The notes: generated by a model not told the origin, from the sequence alone. Positions 1-11,580 are shown, counted from the first letter of the stretch. The stretch is 64,000 nt of DNA from Epiperipatus broadwayi (GCA_028023455.1 JAQFVV010012446.1:4157501-4221500); one strand, 5' to 3'. Numbers and translations: made by a program.

Positions 1-125
1 CTTTTTTACAACCCATTATTGACAGTTTCAATTGCCCCAGCTTTCTTCTTCAGAACTTCTATTTATATTTCTGAAGAAGATTGCTGGGGCAATCGAAACT
101 ATCAGTAGTGGGTTGTAAAAAAAGC
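1..125. repeat. Foldback hairpin (family H1) with hammerhead-like core
   Basis: Two arms of about 58 bases are inverted copies (1-60 and 66-123), ending in TTTTTTACAACCC and its complement. The + arm holds CTGAAGA (71-77), then a perfect six-pair stem GATTGC/GCAATC around TGGG (79-94), then GAAAC (95-99). This order matches a hammerhead ribozyme core up to helix III, but no clear NUH cleavage triplet follows. The - arm carries a diverged copy. A single arm of the same family lies at 38765-38830. Probably a non-autonomous mobile element; the window edge may cut its left end. Confidence 0.7.
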
Positions 126-819
126 ATTGTAAAAAGTAATAAAGAACATAAATGATAATAATATTATATGGATTTGGCAATGCAATAAGAAAGTTAAAGT
201 TAGATGTATAATTCCTTACACTTGTCTGTTTATTCATGAATCTACATGTATTTTTATTTTTGATTAAAAGATATCAGCACTGTCTAAGCTTCTGTGTATG
301 TAATTTGTGCATGGACAGTTCTGCTTTCCTTTAAACAGACTCCATTTTACATCTCATCTCCAATAAATGCGCTTACACCTTTGTTTTTCAGTTTCTGTGA
401 TTATGTGGAATATTAATCAAATAAATTAAAATTTTGTGTAAATGATCTAAATGTGCTATTTATGACAAAATTATAATTTTTACAGCATCCAAAGATAGTG
501 CTGCTTTTATCAAGGATACATGATTCAGAGCAAATATTTTGACTAAAGAAATTTTGGATTTAAAGCATTTAAAACAATAAAATTATAAGCTTTTTATTTG
601 TTCATTCTGGGTTCTGTGCAAATTATTTTAAGTAGTAATTATTCTTTTAATGTTTTATTTCTATTATTTTGTCAATTAAAGCTAGAAAACGTAAATTAAA
701 AAAAAAAAAGTAAATGTTCTAAATTTTATTACGTATACTTAAATTGTTTTATTTAATTAGATCTTATGTTTGTTTCTTTTTATCTTTTTTGTTCTCTTTC
801 TTTTATATATATATTCACA

Positions 820-1137
820 TCTTCATCTGTTGTCATGGCAATCTCTATAAGTAAAAAAAAGGAATCCATTTTTCACTTATAGATGTTGCCTTGACAACAG
901 ATTTAACATTTATGGTTTAGATATGTCTGGATTATTATCACATGATCGAACTTAAAAATACCTCATTTTGTATAAAATTAGGTTTAATATATATACATTT
1001 TGATTCAATTCTAAAGTATTGTCTGCATGACTTTGCTTTAAAATTGATCAAAATGTATAATATATATTAAACTTGAATTTGCACAAAGCTATCACATGAT
1101 AACAGTCTAAACTTATCTAAGCCATAAATCTTTAATC
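820..1137. repeat. Two adjacent inverted repeats
   Basis: The first hairpin (826-902) pairs TCTGTTGTCATGGCAATCTC with its near complement around a poly-A loop. The same GTTGCC/TTGACAACAG words recur at 25105-25125 and 61200-61420, so this is an interspersed family. The second (903-1008 with 1045-1137) pairs two ~95-base arms that include a TCACATGAT word and the TTTATGGYTTAGATA outer ends. No coding potential is seen. Likely small foldback or MITE-type elements. Confidence 0.6.
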
Positions 1138-1194
1138 AGTATTCATAAACATAGTGCAGTGTAGAATGTTAAAATGGAGTTAAAAGGTTCTCAG

Positions 1195-1270
1195 ATCTAT
1201 TCTAATTCTGGGACATTTGGTGCTGAACTTCTTATGAACTCCTGATCAGCAATGCCATTCAATTAATTAT
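1195..1270 (+). repeat. SINE-4 3' part (fragment)
   Basis: The words GGTGCTGAACTTCTTATGAA and CCATTCAATTAATTA match the 3' body of the tRNA-like SINE-4 family at 18940-19030. The promoter part is missing or too diverged to see. Confidence 0.35.
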
Positions 1271-1680
1271 TTACTTTCTGCATATTAAGTTTATATCAAT
1301 TTAATTAGCAAATAGTACATTTACTTTTTGCGAAAATTGAGTAAAAAAAACTGTAGAAACGTGTACGATTCATGAAATATTATAAAGCTTTGTAGACAAG
1401 TTATATTTTGTTTTTTATTCATATATAAATGTCTTTTAGTTAGTTTATATATATTTTTAGTTTCCATATATATAAATAATAATCTTAAGTCAATTGCTTA
1501 TTTGTTATTTTTTTGTTAAATATATTAACATTTTAATTACATAATATAAATAAATATGTGTATTCAAAAAGTCGACTTCTTTATAAATATATAATTATAA
1601 TCATGTATGCATGCTTGTTTAAAGAAGGCTTTTGAATAATGCAAACTATATACTATTTGAAAGTTTGTGGCGATGCCATT

Positions 1681-2344
1681 TTGGTTATATGCCATACTAT
1701 TTCCATCATCTAATATTAATTGTTAAAATATTTAGAATAATTAAACTTCATTTAAACCTTTCAAGTACATTCATCTGATAGTAATAATACATAGGTTACT
1801 GTATAATAATGTTTCGAATGGCATTATGTTTCTATATTCCTCAGGTATTCCTGGCTTTATTGGTGATAGGACTAGCATGGAAATCAAACTTGGACTTTTA
1901 GATTGGAGAATACTGAATTTAAGTTCATGCCTTAATAACCTAATACTAGCATGGGAATCGAATCAGGACCTTTAGATTCATTAATATTGAATTTAAGGTG
2001 ATGCTGTAATAGCTTAATTGGTTACAGTATCACCTTAAATTTAATATTTATGAGTCTAAAGATCAGGTTAAACTCCCATGATAGTACTGCTGGCACTAGT
2101 GATTATAGCATCTTCTTAATTTGAATATTTACAAATTTAAAGGTCCAGGTGCGATTTACATGTGGACTGTCACTGGTTAAGCCAGTAATACCTGAAGAAA
2201 AGAGAATAATAGCTAAAACGTTGTTATGTACTATCATATTACAAGTAATTATATGTATTTGAAAGGTTTAAATAAAGTTTGAATTTTTTAAAGACCTTTG
2301 ACAATTAATATTAGGGGATGGAAATAGTCCAACATATAACTACT
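1681..2344. mobile_element. Composite inverted TIR/tRNA-like element (SINE-2 family)
   Basis: The ends are inverted copies: ACTATTTCCATCATCTAATA at the left and its complement, ending TGGAAATAGTCCAACATATA, at the right. Inside are several head-to-head and head-to-tail copies of a tRNA-like segment (GTTAAACTCCCATGATAGTA, GGAATCGAATCAGGACC) followed by a CCTGAAGAA word near 2186 and AAAACGTTG at 2217. The family also occurs at 17560-17750, 31058-31385 and 56775-57390. Complex internal rearrangement suggests several rounds of insertion or inverted priming. Old and diverged; no protein. Confidence 0.6.
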
Positions 2345-2690
2345 AATATATCATCTGTTTACACTACTCTGCAAACTTCTGTAAGGCTTGAATAATCAGT
2401 AGGTGCTTGATTGAAGTGCTGGTCAGCACTGAATGCAGATTTAATAAGTGTTAGTCTTTAGCATCTATTGACTGCTTACTGTTACAATAGATGGCAACAG
2501 TGGAATAATGTAAATTGTTTATAAAAATAGTATATGCTTATTGATTTGAAAATTGACCCAAGTAACCACATTTGCATGGTCTATGGCAACCCTCAGAAGC
2601 TCGGGTGTATGATTATTAACCTCTTTACTGAAAGCTTCACTAGTTCCAGATTATTAATTTTAATAAAAAATAAATAAGGGAATGGCTCTT
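2345..2690. other. No supported feature
   Basis: AT-rich DNA without open frames of note or a repeat that I can match elsewhere in the window. Confidence 0.5.
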
Positions 2691-2694
2691 TTGC

Positions 2695-2805
2695 TCAGGA
2701 AGATGTGAAAATATTGAGTGCCGGATGTGACAGAGTTGAGCACGATTCGTGGATCCTAAGCACCAGAGTTCAATTCTACTGCTGCACGAAATGATGCAGA
2801 GGACT
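2695..2805 (-). repeat. SINE-4 copy (tRNA-like)
   Basis: Read on the minus strand it runs GTGCAGCAGTAGAATTGAAC, then an acceptor-like GGATCCACGAATCGTGC (B-box-like), then CATCCGGCACTCAAT. The same order occurs at 14710-14795, 17980-18060 and 42215-42310. Diverged and without a visible target-site duplication. Confidence 0.5.
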
Positions 2806-2809
2806 AATT

Positions 2810-3760
2810 TTAATATTATTTAACCGATTGCTTATATAGCTGCCATCCACTTCAGGATGTTACATCTCGTACTGGAGTTTTTGCAGCATAATATTTTCAT
2901 TTTTCTATATGTAAGATCTTTTTTTAATAGTTATATAATTTCTCACAGAGGCCGTCACTTACTCCATTAGGTTGTATCTTTTTATAAGAAAATATTTTTG
3001 CAGTGTATTGATATTTTCTTTTTTTTTTTTTGTTTCTATGGGCTTTATATATATATATAATAGAAGTTGTATTTATTGGGGGTTAAAAAGTTTCAATAAT
3101 GTTTTTCTCTGTTTACTAAAACTTAGCCATAGTTATTCTCTTTTTGTCGAATAGTTTTTATTTTTTTAATCTGTTGAAACTTTTTTTTTTTTTAAATTAA
3201 AATCCACTGATTTATATTAAAGTAATATAAAACTAAAATAAATTTTCTAAATTTAGAAGTTAATTTTGAATCTGTCAAACTTCCGAATATTAAATTGCTC
3301 GTAATTTATCAAAACAAATTTGAGATTAATATTTGACAAGATTTTTTTTTATGGTTGGCTCATCTGCACCCCTCCTCCTCTTCTAATCTGCTCGACTGAT
3401 ATTCCTTCTAATCTCATAACATATTTGGAAATATATCCAGATTAATTTGTTCTGTAGGAGCAAGTTCGTTTGAATTTTCTCATTTATTACTGCCTGATAG
3501 ATTTTATTTGATTGTTTATTTAAACTTTATAATGAAATATTATATTAATTTATATTTATTTATTTCAATTAAAGTTAGTTTTGATTTTTATGTTATAAAA
3601 TAATTGCTACAAACTTTAAAATTATAATCAACTTTTCATCTTACATTTACGATATGATAAGACATGATAGGAACTGAACATTTTTAAACCTAAAAATAAA
3701 TATTATTAATTTTATTTATACGTGTCCAATGTTTTTAAACTTTTCTCGGAAAAATCTAAT
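2810..3760. other. AT-rich DNA, no supported gene
   Basis: Poly-T and poly-A runs and very low complexity. A 60-codon open frame at 2972-3154 is composed of TTT and TAT codons and has no recognisable domain, so it is not called. From about 3763 the sequence becomes the outer left arm of the palindrome centred near 4.6 kb. Confidence 0.4.
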
Positions 3761-3987
3761 TCTATAAATAAATACATACAACATGTATACTAAGAAATGC
3801 TTGTTTAATACTTTAAAAAATAAATATGTTAAAGATGTCACTATAGAATGCTAAATATGCTTTGACTAACTAGTACTTATACTTATAGCTATATCTAAGT
3901 CTCGTAATTCTCTCGGATAACAATATGAGTATGAGACTACCAGTTAATCGAAAGCATACTCAGCGTACTATGTTGATATGTTTAAAA

Positions 3988-4094
3988 GCGTTGTTAACCG
4001 AGAGGTCATCGCAGCCGCCTTGCAAGCAAGTAGTTGGTTGCAGACGGTTGTGGGTTCGCGTCCCGGCCGATGCTATGACATATGAAAAAAAAAA
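3988..4094 (+). repeat. SINE-1, tRNA-derived SINE with long variable region
   Basis: A GC-rich block in AT-rich DNA. It holds an A box (TTAACCGAGAGG), a Ser/Leu-type long middle region (GCCTTGCAAGCAAG, GGTTGCAGACGG), a B box (GGGTTCGCGTCCC, 4052-4064), the end CGGCCGATGCTATGACATAT and an A-rich tail. Four further copies lie at 8503-8608 (-), 11602-11716 (-), 12319-12420 (-) and 56584-56693 (+). The polymerase III promoter boxes are those known for tRNA-derived SINEs; the parent LINE is not identified. No clean target-site duplication is seen at this copy. Confidence 0.85.
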
Positions 4095-4104
4095 TTAAAC
4101 AAAC

Positions 4105-4968
4105 TTTTCTTAAAAAATAATTATAACATACACCAAATCTTTTAAAAACTTGTTTTTTATTTTTTTGCCACCAAAATGAAATATATATTAAAATAGATTT
4201 CTAACGTTTCGATTATTTCTTCATTTTTTTCTATAGTCTTTTTCAAGGAACTAAAAATATATAAAAAGGAGAAGAAAAAAAATTCATAAAAATTTTTAAA
4301 ACAAACGAAAATAAAAATCCTGTCACATATACATACTATTTTGGAAAATATATTCTTTACTTACTATGATTTCTTTTCCCAACAGCTTCCAACTTTACAT
4401 TTTGCCTAAATGAACATTTTATTGTTACAAAATATAGTTTTTTATTATCTTATCTTCAATTAACACATTTTTACATTCCTTTCTTGTTAAAAACAAAAAC
4501 ATTCTATTAAATTTCACAATTTTTTTTTTTCCTTTTCCTTTACATTATAATATTCTATTCAGAACAGGATTTAACATCTTTATGTATAAACTTTCCTTTT
4601 CAAATCTTTCTTTTTGTTTAATTATACATTCTAAACAAAAAGAAAGATTTGAAAAGGAAAGTTTATACATAAAGATGTTGTTGGAAGCTGTTGGGAAAAG
4701 AAATCATAGTAAGTAAAGAATATATTTTCCAAAATAGTATGTATATGTGACAGGATTTTTATTTTTGTTTGTTTTAAAAATTTTTATGAATTTTTTTTCT
4801 TTCTCCTTTTTATATATTTTTAGTTCCTTGAAAAAGACTATAGAAAAAAATAAAGAAATAGTCAGAAACGTTGGAAATCTATTTTAATATATATTTCATT
4901 TTGGTGGCAAAAAAATAAAAAACAAGTTTTTAAAAGATTTGATGTATGTTATAATTATTTTTTAAAAG
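4105..4968. repeat. Large palindrome (foldback element) with nested hairpin
   Basis: The left arm (4105-4395) and right arm (4681-4968) are inverted copies, about 280 bases each and nearly identical. A second perfect hairpin of 49-base arms sits inside (4573-4680). The outer flanks 3763-3805 and 5028-5070 are also inverted copies (ATACATACAACATRTATACT), so the palindrome was once longer, and the SINE-1 at 3988 lies inside that outer frame. In the right arm CTTGAAAAAGACTAT is followed by ATAGTC and GAAACGTT (4827-4871), a hammerhead-like layout like that of the H families. No protein is encoded. Confidence 0.75.
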
Positions 4969-5069
4969 TATTTTGACCACTTTTAATAAAGAATCTAAGG
5001 TGAAAGAGTTTATTTTTATTTATTTTAAACTTTTCTTAGTATATATGTTGTATGTATTTATTTTTTAAA

Positions 5070-5555
5070 TTAATTTTATTTATTTGGAAAATTATTTGCA
5101 TTATACATATATATAAAGTTTCCAGTTGAAGAAAGTTAAGAAAATAACTGAAAATACTTTAGCATTTTATAATAGATATTTGGAAAATGTATTCACTGTT
5201 AATACTATATTGTTGTATTATGATTATAATAATTAATCTATGATGATATTTTATTTGATTTACGTATATTTTGATTAAATGGAGTTCAGTGACATTAAAA
5301 AGCATCTATTTAGGAATGGTGAAAGCAATGTATCAACGTTATATAGACTAAATACAAACTTCATTTTTAAAAATTTGTCATTTCCTGCACTGCTTACATC
5401 AGTACACCTTCTTTTATAGCAATTAACAACTTGGAAACAAAATCATTTAATTTATATTCTCAATCTAATAAGAAAGTAAATCTGACAAGTGATATTAAAC
5501 ATCCTGATTAATATCAATTGTCAGATTTTTCCATTCCCATAGGATCTAGAATGCA
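5070..5555. other. AT-rich DNA, no supported feature
   Basis: No reading frame or repeat stands out. A short inverted pair, AATCTGACAAGTGATATTAA near 5478 and AATATCAATTGTCAGATTT near 5510, flanks the start of the next repeat. Confidence 0.4.
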
Positions 5556-5559
5556 AATA

Positions 5560-6445
5560 TCAATTAACCAATGCTTTTTGGGGGACGACAGACCCATATC
5601 TGAGAAATCCAGAAATTAAATTTGTTTTTTCGCCCTCTACTGAGAAATGTTGCTAACATTTTTTTTGCAAATTTAAAATTCATGTATATTTCTAATATTT
5701 TAATTTCAAAAAAATTTAAAAAATATCATGAAAATTGAATAATCGGGAATTTCAAAGTAATGAAAACCACACAATGATGACTAGTCACTGTATATTTAGC
5801 AATCTCAAACTTTGCAAGATTACTTGGAGAAAATATTATCATGGTCTAAAAACTTCATTTTTTCGAAAAGTTTATGATTATTTTTGTATCATAATTATGT
5901 AATAATTATTAGAAATCAAATATATATATATTATTACATATTTATTTTTTTACAGAAATGTTTAATTTTTAAATATAAAAGAATATATTCTTCTGAATAT
6001 TATTACTATAAAGATTATGCTTGCAGGAAACACAACTATCTAGAAATGTTGTCACTCAGCACACTTATAATATTTAGTGATATCATAAAAATTACAAAAA
6101 AAGTTTAAACTTTTAAAGCAAGAATTGATAGATATAGTAGATATTAAATATAATTCATTCAAACATCACAAAAAAGATTTATTTTGCAAATTGAATTGGC
6201 TCTACCTGAAATTTGATCACATGATAGCATTTTGTTTTGATTAAAATCTAATTTTTTTTAATAATTTCAAAAATCAAATGTGATTTTTTTACAATTTATT
6301 TAATTTCTAAACAAAAATATCTAATGAATGAGGTCAAATTTATTACCTTCTGATAAATAATAATGGTTTAATATTAACGTGAAAGTTGAAAGCTTAAGTC
6401 TAGAGAGAACAAAGAAATCTGTCAGAATGCTAGAGGGTTAATTCA
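5560..6445. repeat. Repeat B, copy 1 (~880 bp)
   Basis: The same sequence, 80-90% alike by eye, recurs in the same orientation at 21400-22275. Shared landmarks in order: CCCTCTACTGRRAAAT, ATTCATGTATATTT, GATTTRATTAATTTTGTATC-like words, TTGATCACATGAYAGCATTT and GAACAAAGAAATCTGWCA. Open frames inside (such as 5884-6108) are not conserved between the copies. Likely an old non-coding mobile element; its class is unknown. CCCTCTA near the left and TAGAGGG near the right could be remnants of inverted termini. Confidence 0.65.
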
Positions 6446-6449
6446 TTTT

Positions 6450-7295
6450 ACAATTGCAAGGCATAATCTGAAGTAAAACAAGTGGTACATTGATGTGAGT
6501 GGTGTGCAGTAAAAAATTTGTTCCCATAGTTTTATATTATTAGAAACACTGTATAGATGTCTGTGAGCAATTTAAGCTCCTTGCTTATTTAAATTTCATG
6601 CTCTTTGTTTGAATAATCCCATATTTTAGTATTTAACTTCATTACAGTGTATAGTTCAAAGAGATACCATTTTTGGACTGGTTATTTGAAATGCGGATTC
6701 TTATATATTTATTTACAGAGGGTGTAGCTGCAATTTCTTTATGGTTGGAGGTGATTTGATATATGAATATGTATGCTGTCAACTCTTATTATAATGATTT
6801 AATAAAAATATAAGCATTATTGCCAAGTATCCATCATCACAGGGAAGGAATATTAAACATATCACCAGTAAATATATATTAATAAAAATACTTTTGTTTT
6901 AGTAATAAGATATTATTTTTAAGAAAATAAATTCTTAGTAATTTCTGGAATTCATTTAAAAATTCTATTGCCATTTTTTTTATATTTATTTTATATTAAA
7001 AGAATAATTCTTTCTTTTTTTTTTTTGGTCAAGTGAGTTTAAATTACACTCAATCATATTCTTGATAATGCAGAATACTCTTAAGAGCAAATAATGATTG
7101 TGAAAAGAGAAAAAAAGAAAATCAGTGAATGTCATCAATTATTACTAATAATTGTTAACTTCAAATAATTTTGAAAATTTTTCATCTTTTTCAAATGTAA
7201 GAAACCATGTTTGCCAAAAATTTTAATCATCTTTTGATAATTATTAATTGAATTTTAATTATAGTTATTGATTTCCAGATATAATTAACTTCATC
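6450..7295. other. AT-rich DNA, no supported feature
   Basis: Low complexity with A and T runs. I see nothing that repeats elsewhere or that reads as a gene. Confidence 0.4.
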
Positions 7296-7297
7296 AT

Positions 7298-7345
7298 CTA
7301 GTATGGTTTAGTGCAGTAGTAGAATTTCAGACTCCAAAGCATAAT
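7298..7345 (+). repeat. SINE-4 5' end, truncated by a microsatellite
   Basis: GTTTAGTGCAGTAGTAGAAT and CAGACTCCAAAGC match the promoter end of SINE-4 (compare 17980 and 42220). The element stops at the pyrimidine-rich microsatellite. Confidence 0.5.
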
Positions 7346-7357
7346 GTTTTCGATGTT

Positions 7358-7362
7358 GTTTT

Positions 7363-7403
<41 letters not shown>

Positions 7404-7536
7404 TTCTTCTTCTTCTTCTTGTTCTTCTTCTTCTTCTTCTTCCCTCTTCTTCCTCCTCTCCTTCTTCCTCCTCCTCCTCCTCCTCCTCCTCCTCCTCCTC
7501 CTCCTCCTCCTCCTCCTCCTCTTCTTCTTTTTTTTC

Positions 7537-7586
<50 letters not shown>

Positions 7587-7690
7587 GTTGTTGTTGTTGT
7601 TGTTGTTGCTATTATTATTATTATTATTAGTAGTAGTAGTAGTAGTAGTAGTAGCAGTAGTAGCAGTAGCAGCAGTAGCAGCGGCTGCTT
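7358..7690. repeat. Compound microsatellite
   Basis: Successive blocks of (TTTC)n, (TTC)n, (TCC)n, (TTA)n, (TTG)n, (TTA)n, (TAG)n and (CAG)n follow one another. Each block differs from the last by one base of the unit, which suggests stepwise slippage. The open frame 7344-7712 (runs of F, P, I, V, S) is an artefact of this repeat. Confidence 0.95.
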
Positions 7691-7811
7691 TATCTTATTT
7701 ATTGACCAATAATTATTTAGCTAACTAGGTTGGCTTTGAGTTTTTTATTTGAAATAGCTATTATTTTTTTTAGGGATCTACAGCTATTTGAAAAAATATC
7801 AAATTTTACTC

Positions 7812-7872
7812 AGATTCAAACCCAGGTCATTGACATGACAAACGTATGCTAACAATGACATCATGAGAATAC
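7812..7872 (-). repeat. tRNA-like fragment (Asp-type)
   Basis: On the minus strand: CATTGTTAGCATACG (A-box-like), then an anticodon-loop-like TTTGTCATG with GTC in the anticodon position, then CTGGGTTTGAATCTGAG (B-box-like). This order resembles tRNA-Asp, but the acceptor stem does not pair, so it is a pseudogene or SINE head, not a functional tRNA. Confidence 0.4.
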
Positions 7873-8502
7873 CCTTTATCATTGCATTGAAATAATATTT
7901 TCCTCATTTTTTTTCTCCAAAATAATTTGTTAGATGTATATGGGTGCCAGCATTTATACATTCACTGTCTAATTTTATCTTTCTTTAAGAAATTATCTAA
8001 TTAACTAATTGTATAATAATGATTTTTAGTAAAATATTGAATTTAAAATATTTACAAAATACATATCACATTTAAGTCGCTTTAACTTTGTGTACGTTGT
8101 CATGGAAACTTATTGTATTCAATTAAATATAGAGAAAGTAGTAAAAACAGTTGACTATGTTAAAAATTCAAACTGTCATGTCTTTTTTATTTAATTATGT
8201 CAGTATCTGTCTACTTGTCAACACAGTATTTGTCGTGTCGAATGTATTAGTTGAAGTGTTTTAGAGTATCAGGTACTATTCGCAGAGAGTGTTGTAAAAA
8301 TGCTTATTATTAATTTGGGCATAGAACTTAAACGCAGGCCGGATTCATTAGATGAAAATATGTATACATGTTTATGGCAAAAAAAAACAAAAACATTAAT
8401 AACAGAGACATTTTATTATATTTTTTTAATAGCGAATAATTATATTTTTTGAATAAGAAGCCAAAATAAAATGAAAGAATAGAATCGGTTTATGATTTTC
8501 TT

Positions 8503-8608
8503 CTTTTTTCCGTATGTCACAGCATCGGCCGTAACGCGAACCCACAACTGTCTGCAACCAACTACTTGCTTGCAAGGCGACTGCGATAACCTCTCGGCTA
8601 ACAACGCT
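8503..8608 (-). repeat. SINE-1 copy with perfect 12-bp target-site duplication
   Basis: Minus-strand SINE-1 with A box (TTAGCCGAGAGG), B box (GGGTTCGCGTTAC) and A-rich tail. It is bounded by TTTATGATTTTC at 8489-8500 and again at 8608-8619. The frame 8440-8628 is a read-through of the SINE. Confidence 0.88.
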
Positions 8609-8854
8609 TTATGATTTTCATTTATCAATTTTATTATTTAGATTTGCGGAAATTAAATGACACAAATATTTTTTCCCTATAAATTTCTGAACATTTTATA
8701 GTTTTTGTCATAAGTTTAGAAAATAATTTGACAATCTAAAGAAGGGAAGAAATTTTTTGTTAATAATATTTATACGTTTTAAACATATTTACAAACAATT
8801 TTACAATATTATAAAAATGTTTTACATGACTATACGAATTATTAATAAATAATC

Positions 8855-8932
8855 GAACTCGCGCGATCCAGTGATCTTGAATTTCAGAGACAACCTCTAC
8901 CCCTGTACTATACCACGCTTGATATAACAATT
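8855..8932 (-). repeat. tRNA-like fragment
   Basis: On the minus strand: GTGGTATAGTACAGGGGTAG, then GCGAGTTCGATTATT (B box). GC-richer than its surroundings. The acceptor stem is not visible. A SINE head or tRNA pseudogene. Confidence 0.4.
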
Positions 8933-8934
8933 AC

Positions 8935-9730
8935 TGATTTATGCCATTAAGAATACATATATTAAGGTTTAATTTTAAATTACAATGGGATTTACCTTAT
9001 TACAAACACATGTTAATCGTCAGTATTAGTGAAAACAAAAACAAAAAAACCATTGTGCCATACTTTTTCATTAGCAACTATTCATAAACAAATATCTCCA
9101 TTATCACTTTTAAAAAAGGAAAGGGTTTTTTTTTTTTTTCAGAATTACTACGTATGCATATAATTTGATAGAAATGCAGTTGGACAAACCCGCAATATTG
9201 TTATCGCAATTATTCTAGAGAAAATTTATATATATAATTATGGGATATTGAGCGAAATAGTTCGTTGCAGGGCCAGGACCTCTTCAGATGTTCTTATAGA
9301 AAAGCAGAAAAGGAGAATGCATCACCAAGCCTTTTAATTTTTCGATTGATGAGGGTTTGAGACCCCATTCTAGTTTTACTCCTTAGCTAAAAATGATTAG
9401 ATACCCATTTTCACTCCAATATTAGCTAGTTAGCTGAATGATTTATGGATAGGCTATCTGAAAGAAAAAAATTTAAATGTAACTAAACCGGAAAAAAGTT
9501 TTTAAATTTTAGGCAGACCAAATTCGAACCCACGAATGAGAATGACCATCATATATAATACCAGCAAATTAAGAGGATTTTTTTTTTACATATTTATTAA
9601 AATTTGAAATTATTAACCTAGTATTTTAATCACCTATCAAAAAGTGGAAATAAGACATGAACAAGAAAGACCATGCTTTCATTTCATCCACCATGTCGAA
9701 CAGATTTTTAAATAGCTGCATAGTCACTCC
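8935..9730. other. AT-rich DNA, no supported gene
   Basis: A minus-strand B-box-like word (TTCGAACCC complement) at 9510-9530 hints at one more decayed tRNA-like repeat. Otherwise nothing is seen. Confidence 0.35.
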
Positions 9731-9777
9731 TTAAAATAAATAATTGGTTTAATTATATATTTTAATTACATAACAGT

Positions 9778-9918
9778 TTTTATGCTTAAATAAATCAATA
9801 GAATATCAACATTCTGTTGTCGAGGTAATGCAGCATTTAGTATAAATGGAATTATTACCTAATTGCAGTGTTCATTGATAATAGATTGCTGATTAGTTTA
9901 TTTAAGCATAAGAGTTTT
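9778..9918. repeat. Short inverted repeat
   Basis: TTATGCTTAAATAAATCAAT at the left pairs with the complement ending TTTATTTAAGCATAAG at the right. A small decayed foldback element. Confidence 0.45.
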
Positions 9919-9919
9919 T

Positions 9920-11580
9920 GCAGTGTGATTTACATATGACAACCAGTTAGCTGTTGATATTTCTGGTTTAATATATATATATTGTAACAGAATAAGTCAC
10001 GGTGAACTTGGGATATTGGCCAATCATTATCATCATCATCATCTCACAGTTTGGTAGCCAAATTATTATACTGGATTAATATGTAGGTTATCTCCCTACC
10101 GGTAAAAGTGATCTTGTAAATTCGTGAGAAAATAAACAAATTCTGGTACTGGAAAGGCCTAAGACAATTGGACAGGTGTATATAAAATAGATCATATTTA
10201 ACCATCCCTCATCATAGATCTATATGATTCATCAATGTGAATCATATTCCTAAGCTAGCTCACTAACAACAAACAAACAAAATGAAAGTGGCCATTTAGT
10301 CTGACTATCCTTAGTTTAATAATTAATATAATGATGATGATTTTCTCATCTGTGGCTAAATAACCAACCTAACATAGATCATGTCTGCTGTTCATTTAGA
10401 AATAATGAATAATGCTATGGTATGCACTAATGTATATTATAACAACCTTCAATAGTTTAATGAATACTCTGGTGACAATAGGTTAATATGCATGACCTCT
10501 TTTACATCTTATTATATAGTTTCCTATCTCTAGTTATTCGCCAAATTTGTCTATTATATTTCTAAACTATGGTTCGTGATTAGAATCTACTAGCAATGAT
10601 GGTTACTAGATTATTTTTCGTAAGGAACTTAATCAAATATACAAACTTCTTTAATTATTATCACCATCACTACTATCGTTTATTATCATTATTAGTGATT
10701 TATTGATATGCACAATAAATTTACACAATACTCATTGGTCACATTTAATGATAATAACCACAACAATAAATGTAATCTTTAAACTATGGCTATATTGGAA
10801 ATTTAGAGCTGAGACAATAGCTTCTTATATCCCTATTAAAATTTCATTTTGCAGTAGACTTGTTAAAATATTCATAATATATACATTATCATCCTCATTA
10901 GCCAAAGTTTAAGCAGTTTTTCTTATTGCTTACTCTATGCTTAACATTTCTATAACCATATCTTTCCTTTAGTTCACTTACCGTCTTCACCTCTTTAAAT
11001 TTTAGTTCCTCTATAGATACCTAATATAACAAAGTAGTATTTGGGGGGAAAAAATATTCCTTTCCTTTTGGAGTCCTTGGGGTTGGGAATGTAGGGTTTG
11101 AACTCAATACCCTACAATATATATGTTCATGGGTGTAAAAAGATCTGATAACTAGTGAATTGTGAACAAATTATCACTTTATTGAGGAAATAGAATCATT
11201 TGAAGCCACAATCCTATGCCATATTAGCTTTAAACAATAATTGGCATTAGAATCTTAATGGTCTTAATTTGTGATATTTTGCATTATAAATGGTGTTTTA
11301 TTAATTTATGGGCACATGTAATAAACATTAGTAATAAATGCATTAGCAACAGTACTGTTAACTATTAATGCTATTCTGCTTCATTATTAATACTAAATTT
11401 GTTTGCTTCTACCAGACTAAATGTTTTCAGTCATCTCTGTAGGAAATCAAATAATTTATAGTATATGAAGCCTTCCATTAATTATGTATTTATTATATTT
11501 TTATTGGGCAGTTTTTATGATTTAAATGTATCAAATTAAATCATTTTCATTTGTCCTTAGCCATTACCACTGTACTGCAG
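9920..11580. other. AT-rich DNA, no supported gene
   Basis: Short ATC/ATT microsatellite stretches (10027-10041, 10665-10700). The 69-codon frame 10703-10912 has no recognisable domain and no repeat match; its composition equals the background, so I do not call it. Confidence 0.4.

Noticed and set aside
7344-7712. 122-codon open frame on the + strand
   Set aside because: It translates the compound microsatellite into homopolymer runs (F, P, I, V, S); not a gene.
7812-7872. Possible tRNA-Asp gene on the minus strand
   Set aside because: Anticodon-like and B-box-like words are present, but the acceptor stem does not pair, so at best a pseudogene or SINE head.
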